64,000 nucleotides of DNA from Pseudoxanthomonas sp. CF125 (lineage in GTDB: Bacteria > Pseudomonadota > Gammaproteobacteria > Xanthomonadales > Xanthomonadaceae), in NCBI RefSeq assembly GCF_900104085.1, contig NZ_FNLD01000002.1:372001-436000 (forward strand), read 5' to 3'. Made by a program: the position numbers and the translations under genes. The notes beneath the pieces are model-generated. The model was not told the origin of the DNA. It did no database searches and saw only the letters and a list, made by a program, of their open reading frames with translations. Within the stretch, counting starts at the first letter, position 1. Every line of letters starts with the position of its first letter. Of this stretch, positions 57,905 to 64,000 are shown in pieces.

Positions 57905-60900
57905 TCAGTAACTCTTCTCCAGATTCAGCAGCACGCCGTGATCGGTATCGTCGCTGCTGCCGAACAGGCCGCGGTATTCGAAGCGCAGGGTCAGGTCGCG
58001 TTCGGTATGCAGGATGGCGCCCAGGCCCAACACGAAGCGGTTGCGCTCCAGCCCCTGCACATCGGTGCGGTAGAACGGACCGCCGGGCAGGTCGGCGTAA
58101 CTGATCGTGGCCGAACTGTCGTCCTGGAAGTCGTGCTGATATTCCAAACGCAATTGGGGCGAGAAGGTGCCCAGGCTGACCGGATAGCGGTAATCCAGCC
58201 GCAGACCCAGGCTTGCGGTGGAAGTATCCACATCCTGGTCTTCGTATCGCAGCGCGTAGATCGCATCGCCTTGCTCGGTGTAGCCGTCCAGGCTGGCGCG
58301 AGCCAGGTCGAAACGGGCGTAGGGCGATACGTGCAGCCGATCGCGCCGGTAGTCGCCGCCGGCGGACAGCGAGATCAGCCATTGCTTGCCGTCGCGTTCG
58401 CCGCTCACTTGACCGCCGTTGGCGGCGACGTAGCGGCGGCTGTCGAAGGACAGGCGTTGATAACCGAGCAGACCGTCGATGAAGAAAGTTTCGCCGGGGT
58501 GATAGCTGCCGTACACCGCCAAGGTCAGGCTGTCCGAGTCGCTGCGGCTGCCGTTCTCGCCGATGTCGCTGTCGTCGCGGCCGTAACCGATGCCGCCGCC
58601 CAGCACGAAGGCGCGATTGATGCGGTAATCGGCGCCCAGGCTGACGCCGGTGGTCTCGAAGTCGAAACCGCTGCTGTCCGCGCTGCCGTCGCGGTCGCCG
58701 CTGTTGATCGAACCGCCGGCCCAGAACGCGTACGAACCGCCGGTGGCGGCCGGTGCCGGCGCTGCGACCGGCGCGGCCTCGTCGCGGACGGGGCAATGGC
58801 TGTCGAGCGCGCGCCGCGTATCGTCGTTGCAGGCGGGGTCGGTGGCGAAGCTCAACCGGTTCTGGAAACGCGCGCCTTCGTTGCCGCCGTGCAGACCTTC
58901 CATGCGCTGCTGGAAGTTGCCGATCTGCGCGTTGGCGAAGCGGCGCGTCGCCGAAGCCTGCGCACCGAGCACGCCCATGACCTCGGCATCGAGGGTCGGG
59001 TCAGGGCGCTGGGCCACCTCGATATCGACCGTCGCCGGCGCCGAAGTGGCGAACGCGTTGGCCAGCGTGAAGGTGACAGTGGCCAGGCCGGAGAAGGAAG
59101 CCGCCGGGGTGAAGGTAAGCTCGTATGTCCCGCCGCTGCCGGCGATCGTCGCGGTACCGGAGGACGCCGGCAGAACGGAGACCAGTGTCGCCGCTGTGAA
59201 TGGCCCGCCGCTGGCGCCTGCGGTGAGGTCGACCACGACCGGAGTGCCGGCGATCGCGCTGACCTGTCGCGAGACGGCCACCGGCAGCGGATTGACCGTG
59301 ACCGTGGCGATGATCGGCGCCGATGCGCCGAACGCATTGCTCAGGGTATAGCCGATGGTGATCGAGCCCGAAGCGTCGGTCGGCGGCGTGTAGACGATAT
59401 TGGTGCCGCTGACGGTGGCGGTGCCTGTGCTGGGTGCAGTGACGATGGCGACGCCGGTGAACGGACCGCCGCTGGCGTTGAGGGCCGCATCGATGGTGAC
59501 GGCCTGACCCGCCAGCGTGGTCACCGTCTGCGGCTGGCCTTGCGGTACCGCCAGCGGGGTTACCGTGATCGACACCGTGGCCGGGGCGGAGCTGCCGCCG
59601 GGACCGATGGCGGTGTAGCTCAGCGAATCGGCACCGTGGTAGCCGGTCGCCGGCGTGTACACGATGCTGGTGCCGCTGACTGCCGCCGTGCCGTGCGCAG
59701 GCGCGCTGGCGATGGCCACCGCGCTGATCACTCCGCTGTCGTTGCTGGTCACCGCGATGGTGATCGGTTGCTGCGCCGGCGTGGTCGCGTTGTCGGCCAC
59801 CGCGACCGGTGCGGTATCGGCGATGGCGATCGTGTACGACCGGCTGGCGCTGAAGCCCAGGCTGTCCGTCGCCTGGACAGTGAGATTGTAGTTGCCCGCA
59901 ATGGCCGGCGTGCCGCTGAACGCTCCCGCCGAGCTGAAGCTCACGCCTGGCGGCAGACCGCCGCTGCTCAGGGAGTAGGAATAAGGCGCCGTGCCGCCGC
60001 TGGCGCTGAGGCTGGCCGCGTAGGGCGTTCCCACACCGCCTGCGGGCAGGCTGGCCGGTGCGATGGCGATCGTCGGCGCTGCGATCGTCAGCGAATAGCT
60101 CGCCGCGATGGTGGCCGCAGTGCCGCCGGTACTGTCGGTGCTGCGGACCACGAAATTGAACGTGCCCGCCACGATCGGCGTACCGCTGAGCACTCCGGCC
60201 GAGGAGAACGAAATGCCTATCGGCAGCGAGCCGCTGTCCAGCGAGTAACTGTAGGGCGCAACGCCGCCGCTGGTGCTGAAGCTCTGACTGTAGGCGACGC
60301 CCGGACTGCCCGCCGGCAGTGTAGTCGGCGTCAGGGTCAGGGTCGGTGTGGCGATGGTGACGCTGTAGGCGCGAGCGCCGGATTGGCCGTTCGCGTCCTG
60401 CACGGTGACCGTGAAATTGAACGTACCCGTCATCGCCGGAGTTCCCGACAGCACTCCGGCCGAAGAGAACGACATGCCCACCGGCAGCGAGCCGGTGGTC
60501 AGCGAGAAGGCATAGGGCGCGACGCCGCCGCTGGCGGTGAGCGTCTGCGAGTAGGCGACGCCAGGAACCGGATTGGGGAGCGTGGCCGGAGCGATCGCAA
60601 TGGTTGGCACGCCAACTTGCAACACGTAATTGCCCACTACCGCGTACGGCGCGCCCGTACCGGTGCTGCTGTCGGTGGCGCGCAGGGCGATCGAATAGCT
60701 GCCCGGCACCGTAGGCGTGCCGCTGAGCAATCCCGCGCTGGAGAGGGATATGCCCGGGGGCAGCGCACCGGCGGTCAGCGCATAGCTGTAGGGCGCAGTG
60801 CCGCCGCTGGCGACGATCGTCTGCGAATAGGGGGAACCATAGGCCACCGTCAGCGTGCCTGCGGCCGGCGTCAGCGAAAGGGTCGGTGCGCCGACGTTGA

Positions 60901-63181
60901 GCATGAATGCCTGCGCCTGCGTGAACGGACCGTTGCCGGTGCTGTTGTCGACGGCCGAAGCGTTGAGCAGGAACGAACCGCCAGCGGTCGGCGTACCCGA
61001 TACCGTCACGCTGTCGGCGGTAGTGCCGGTGATCGAGAGACCCGCCGGCAGTCCGCTGACCGAGTAGCCGCTGTACGGCGAGGCGCCGCCGTTCCAGGTG
61101 AAGGTTTGCGTATAAGGCGCGCCGGTCTGCGCAGAGAGCGGACCGGATGCGGTCACGGTGATGGTCGGGTTGCTTACCGTGATCGTCGCCGTCGCGGGCG
61201 CCGAAGTGCCTGCGGCATTGGTCGCGGTATAGGTGAAGCTGTCCGGTCCGGCGTAGCCTGCGTTGGGTTGGTAAGTGATCGAGAGACCGCTGGCGATGGC
61301 CGTGCCATGAGTGGGTGCGGTACCGACGGCGACCGAGGTCGGCGTTCCGCCGGTGATGTTCAGCGTGATCGCATTGGCGGCGCTGCCGTAGCCGACGGTG
61401 GCGGAAACCGCATTGGCGAGCGGCGCGATTTCCACGATGGTCAGCGCATAGGCCTGGGTGGCGGTGTATGGCCCGGTGCCGGTGCTGCTGTCGGTGGCGG
61501 TGACGCTGAAGTTGAAGGTGCCGTTGGCAGTCGGCGTACCGCTCAGCGCGCCGGCGCTGCTAAGGCTGAGTCCTGGCGGCAGCGCGCCGGCGGTGAGCGC
61601 ATAGGCGTAGGGCGCGGTGCCGCCGCTGGCCGGGTTCAGCGTGGCGCTGTAAGCCGTCGCCAGAGTGCCGTTGGCCAGCGTGGTTGCAGGCAGCACGACG
61701 GTAGCCGCATTGATCGTCAACGAGTACGCGCGCGAGCCCGTGTAAGGGCCGGTACCGGTGCTGCTGTCGGTGGCGGTGACGGTGAAGTTGAAGGTACCGC
61801 CCGCTGTCGGCGTACCGCTCAGGATGCCGGCGCCGCTAAGGCTCATGCCTGCCGGCAGCGCACCGGCGGTGATCGCACGCGTGTACGGTGCGGTGCCGCC
61901 GCTGGCGCTGATCGTCTGGTTGTAAGCCGTCGCAACGGCGCCGGCCGGCAGCGTCGTCGGCGCCACCGCGATGGTCGGCGCGCTCACTGTCAGCGAGTAG
62001 GCGCGGCTGCCGGAGAAACTGTTGGCGTCGGTGGCGGTGACGGTGAAGTTGAAAATGCCGCCCGCCGTCGGCGTGCCGCTCAACGCGCCGGTGCCGCTGA
62101 GGCTGAGTCCCGCGGGCAACGCGCCAGCGGTGATCGCTAAGGTGTACGGCGCGGTGCCGCCGCCGCCGGTGATGGTCTGGCTGTACGCGGCGCCGACGGT
62201 CGCGGCAGGAACCGTGGTCGGGTTGACCGTGATGGTCGGCGGCGGATTGACCACCAGGGTGACGCTTTCGACTTCGAAGTAGCTGCCCGGCCCCGTGCTG
62301 CTGTCGGTGACCCGGATGCCGAACGTATAGCTGCCCACTGCGCTTGGCGTGCCGCTGAGGGTCGCCCCGCTCAGGCTCAGGCCCGGCGGCAGCGAACCGC
62401 TCACGACTTCGTGCGCCAGCGTATAGGGCGCCACGCCGCCGACCGCTGTGAAGGTGAAGCTGTAAGCCACGCCGTTCACCGCGGCGGTCGGGTTGGGGGG
62501 CGACAGGCTCAAGGTCGGATTGGCGACGGTGAGGGTGTAGGACTTGGTCGCGGTCAGCGACGTATTGTCGGTGGCCTGGACGGTGAAGGTATGGTTGCCA
62601 CGTGCGGTCGGCGTGCCAGCGAGCAGACCGCTGGCGTTGAACGTGAGCCCTGCAGGCAACGCGCCGCTGGCGAGCGTCCAGGCGTAGGGCGCGGTACCGC
62701 CGGCGGCGGTCAGCTGCTGACTGAAGGGCGTGCCGGCGGTCATGCTCAGCGTGCCGGGCGAGATCGTGATCGGCGACGCCGCTCCGATGGTGACGTTGAC
62801 CGTGACTTCGTTGTTGAGTCCATCGTCGAAGACGAAGCTGTCGCTGGTCGCGGTATCGCCGCCGCCGGCATGCGCGTAAGTGACCGTCTGGGCCAGCGTG
62901 TTGATGGTGACGGTACCGTGCGCCGGCGGAACTTCCAGCAGACCGATGCCGAAGTCGTCCGGCCCGTCGCAGGCGCTGGCGTCGATGACTTGCGAACCGC
63001 CGTGCGCGACCGTGATGTTGAAAGGTCCGCAATTCGGTGAAGGCGCGGCCATCGCGGCGCCGGGCCAGAACCAAGCCGCGCACGTCAATGCCAGCAGTCC
63101 GAACCAGGAAATGAAACCGACGCGCGCGGCACGCGATGGCCTCGCGCTATGCGCATTCTGCTGATGCATGTCCTGCCCCAA
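57905..63181 (-). CDS. Ig-repeat autotransporter (type Va secretion)
   Basis: A 1758-residue surface protein. Signal region: FISWFGLLALTCAAWFWPGA with AMA cleavage. After an N-terminal cadherin-like domain (DGPDDFGIGLLEVPPAHGTV) come ten putative-Ig (He_PIG) repeats, each with the pattern GGTAPYxYxLxxGALPxGLS followed by SGTPT. They are interrupted once and followed by three cadherin-like/tandem domains (SDSGVISAVAIASAPAHGTA). The C-terminal 280 residues are an autotransporter barrel: GGSYAFWAGGSINSGDRDGS to RFEYRGLFGSSDDTDHGVLL, ending NLEKSY with an aromatic last residue. It should be exported and translocate its passenger for adhesion. Divergent from the tail-collar gene. A second ATG at 63169 is possible. 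Confidence 0.88.
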   Translation of the reverse strand: MGQDMHQQNAHSARPSRAARVGFISWFGLLALTCAAWFWPGAAMAAPSPNCGPFNITVAHGGSQVIDASACDGPDDFGIGLLEVPPAHGTVTINTLAQTVTYAHAGGGDTATSDSFVFDDGLNNEVTVNVTIGAASPITISPGTLSMTAGTPFSQQLTAAGGTAPYAWTLASGALPAGLTFNASGLLAGTPTARGNHTFTVQATDNTSLTATKSYTLTVANPTLSLSPPNPTAAVNGVAYSFTFTAVGGVAPYTLAHEVVSGSLPPGLSLSGATLSGTPSAVGSYTFGIRVTDSSTGPGSYFEVESVTLVVNPPPTITVNPTTVPAATVGAAYSQTITGGGGTAPYTLAITAGALPAGLSLSGTGALSGTPTAGGIFNFTVTATDANSFSGSRAYSLTVSAPTIAVAPTTLPAGAVATAYNQTISASGGTAPYTRAITAGALPAGMSLSGAGILSGTPTAGGTFNFTVTATDSSTGTGPYTGSRAYSLTINAATVVLPATTLANGTLATAYSATLNPASGGTAPYAYALTAGALPPGLSLSSAGALSGTPTANGTFNFSVTATDSSTGTGPYTATQAYALTIVEIAPLANAVSATVGYGSAANAITLNITGGTPTSVAVGTAPTHGTAIASGLSITYQPNAGYAGPDSFTYTATNAAGTSAPATATITVSNPTITVTASGPLSAQTGAPYTQTFTWNGGASPYSGYSVSGLPAGLSITGTTADSVTVSGTPTAGGSFLLNASAVDNSTGNGPFTQAQAFMLNVGAPTLSLTPAAGTLTVAYGSPYSQTIVASGGTAPYSYALTAGALPPGISLSSAGLLSGTPTVPGSYSIALRATDSSTGTGAPYAVVGNYVLQVGVPTIAIAPATLPNPVPGVAYSQTLTASGGVAPYAFSLTTGSLPVGMSFSSAGVLSGTPAMTGTFNFTVTVQDANGQSGARAYSVTIATPTLTLTPTTLPAGSPGVAYSQSFSTSGGVAPYSYSLDSGSLPIGISFSSAGVLSGTPIVAGTFNFVVRSTDSTGGTAATIAASYSLTIAAPTIAIAPASLPAGGVGTPYAASLSASGGTAPYSYSLSSGGLPPGVSFSSAGAFSGTPAIAGNYNLTVQATDSLGFSASRSYTIAIADTAPVAVADNATTPAQQPITIAVTSNDSGVISAVAIASAPAHGTAAVSGTSIVYTPATGYHGADSLSYTAIGPGGSSAPATVSITVTPLAVPQGQPQTVTTLAGQAVTIDAALNASGGPFTGVAIVTAPSTGTATVSGTNIVYTPPTDASGSITIGYTLSNAFGASAPIIATVTVNPLPVAVSRQVSAIAGTPVVVDLTAGASGGPFTAATLVSVLPASSGTATIAGSGGTYELTFTPAASFSGLATVTFTLANAFATSAPATVDIEVAQRPDPTLDAEVMGVLGAQASATRRFANAQIGNFQQRMEGLHGGNEGARFQNRLSFATDPACNDDTRRALDSHCPVRDEAAPVAAPAPAATGGSYAFWAGGSINSGDRDGSADSSGFDFETTGVSLGADYRINRAFVLGGGIGYGRDDSDIGENGSRSDSDSLTLAVYGSYHPGETFFIDGLLGYQRLSFDSRRYVAANGGQVSGERDGKQWLISLSAGGDYRRDRLHVSPYARFDLARASLDGYTEQGDAIYALRYEDQDVDTSTASLGLRLDYRYPVSLGTFSPQLRLEYQHDFQDDSSATISYADLPGGPFYRTDVQGLERNRFVLGLGAILHTERDLTLRFEYRGLFGSSDDTDHGVLLNLEKSY

Positions 63182-63381
63182 GTAGACGCCGCGCGCGCTT
63201 GGGCGGATGCCCTTTGTCTTCGCGACAGCGTAGATCCAATCCCCGTATCCGCTGTCAGCAGGCGATGCCCGGCCACGCTCCTTGCGAACTCTTGCGCATT
63301 CGAGCAGGAACCAGAGTCAAGAAAAGTGCTGCATCTCACACTTATTCATGCTGCAGCTACGTGGGGAAAATTTCTGCACAG

Positions 63382-63420
63382 GTGTAAATATTTCACACTG
63401 CATAGATGTAAATAATTCAC
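63382..63420. promoter_or_regulatory. Two 15-bp operator-like repeats between autotransporter and collar gene
   Basis: GTGTAAATATTTCAC (63382-63396) and ATGTAAATAATTCAC (63406-63420), 24 bases apart, are each near-palindromic (GTGxAAATATTTxCAC). They lie within an AT-rich divergent region (63182-63504) and probably bind a regulator controlling one or both genes; none is recognised. A further similar short site GTAAATATTTCACAC occurs at 13562 but may be chance. Confidence 0.5.
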
Positions 63421-63504
63421 TTGTGCCGCACGCATGCGGTAAGAGAGAGTAGCCTTCGCATCTCACATTAACGTGCGGTGCCACCATCCTTGGGGGGAAC
63501 AAAA

Positions 63505-64000
63505 ATGACCGAAGTATTCTTGGGGCAGATCATGCTCACGGGCTTCGCCTTTGCGCCGAAGGGGTTCGCCCTCTGCAACGGACAGCTGCTGTCGATCAGT
63601 CAGAACCAGGCGCTGTTTTCGTTGTTGGGAACGACCTACGGCGGCAATGGCCAAACCACATTCGCGCTGCCCAACATGCAGGGCCGCACGCCGGTCGCTT
63701 TCGGCACGTCCGCCGATCCCGGGTGGCAACCCACGGCTTATCAACTGGGCGAAACGGGCGGGGCCGAGAATGTGACTGTGCTGACCACGCAGTTGCCCCT
63801 GCACAACCATCAGTGCAGCGGGACCACCGCCACCGGCAGCCAGCGCAACCCGACCAACGCGCTTTATGGAACCAACACCGCCGCGCTCTACGCACCCGCC
63901 AACGGCGCCCAAGTGCCGTTGTCGCCGCAGAGCATCGCGCCGGCGGGCGGCACCCAGCCGCATCCCAACATGCAGCCCTTCGACGTGATCAATTACTGCA
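63505..64000 (+). CDS. Microcystin-dependent/phage tail collar protein (5' part)
   Basis: Partial, running off the window. It begins MTEVFLGQIMLTGFAFAPKG and shows the tail-collar domain: FALCNGQLLSISQNQALFSL-LGTTYGGNGQTTFALPNMQG-RTPVAFGTSADPGW and the metal-ligand-like QLPLHNHQCSGTT with PNMQPFDVINYC at the end. This is the MdpB-type (microcystin-dependent protein) family of xanthomonads, usually encoded as two or three copies in a row. The role in bacteria is unknown; the fold resembles tail-fibre collars. GGGGGGAAC precedes the ATG. The full protein would be about 175-180 residues. Confidence 0.9.
   Translation, partial: MTEVFLGQIMLTGFAFAPKGFALCNGQLLSISQNQALFSLLGTTYGGNGQTTFALPNMQGRTPVAFGTSADPGWQPTAYQLGETGGAENVTVLTTQLPLHNHQCSGTTATGSQRNPTNALYGTNTAALYAPANGAQVPLSPQSIAPAGGTQPHPNMQPFDVINYC

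Noticed and set aside
57749-62140. A 1463-residue open frame on the plus strand opposite the autotransporter
   Set aside because: It is a mirror of the GC-rich, repetitive autotransporter gene; its product is Arg/Gly/Ala-rich low complexity without motifs, and has no ribosome-binding site.
1-64000. CRISPR array, tRNA or rRNA genes
   Set aside because: No array of regular spacers and no tRNA cloverleaf or rRNA sequence was seen; the many repeats are dispersed palindromes without spacer periodicity.

Overview
The window looks like a chromosomal segment of a high-GC gammaproteobacterium of the Xanthomonadaceae (Lysobacter / Pseudoxanthomonas / Luteimonas-like). The main indications are a split B12-dependent ribonucleotide reductase (NrdJa + NrdJb), a small gene that I read as the xanthomonad XAC0095 family, a CadC-type winged-helix/TolB-N/TPR regulator, a microcystin-dependent tail-collar protein, and a very dense load of palindromic REP-like elements together with a RAYT transposase. 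I could not assign a species from the sequence.

Layout. 1-8.7 kb is housekeeping: an AI-2E family permease, a YqjD/YqjE-like cluster, a periplasmic Deg protease, then nrdJa, a histone-H1-like KAAK protein and nrdJb. 8.7-18.2 kb is a foreign-looking, AT-richer island with defence character. It holds a two-gene unit whose large protein fuses a KGGVGR-type ParA-like NTPase to a second P-loop ATPase, a membrane alpha/beta hydrolase, a HicA-HicB-SecB-like toxin-antitoxin-chaperone set, a single-chain AAA ATPase + DUF4435 protein resembling a fused PARIS system, and a protein with an N/S-rich repeat. 18.4-22.8 kb is an integron-like cassette region: an XAC0095 gene, attI/promoter-like modules, and small cassette genes separated by attC sites, with no integrase. 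22.8-57.7 kb is mixed chromosomal/accessory DNA: serine hydrolases, an AraC-controlled hydrolase operon, an M28 peptidase, cupins, a CadC-like regulator, a second mini cassette group at 34.9-35.9 kb, a CocE-like hydrolase, small membrane proteins, a RAYT with its REPs, a DUF1080-GMC-gluconate dehydrogenase subunit operon, a LysR/quinone-reductase pair, UspA, an arginase-like protein, a GST and a giant Lhr helicase. 57.9-64 kb carries a 1758-residue Ig-repeat autotransporter and, divergently, the start of a tail-collar protein.

The most unusual signal is a roughly 100-bp module present four times (18.7, 21.6, 30.5 and 35.0 kb). Each copy has a TTGACG promoter-like box, a short hairpin and an end reading CGTAGTT plus a GTTRRRY-like core. 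Each lies immediately upstream of a cassette-sized gene, and three of the four lead into attC sites. This looks like a dispersed set of orphan attI/Pc-like entry points, physically linked to intact or decayed copies of the XAC0095 gene. At least six families of inverted repeats fill gaps between genes and in two places have entered coding sequence (the nrdJb linker and a truncated cassette gene).
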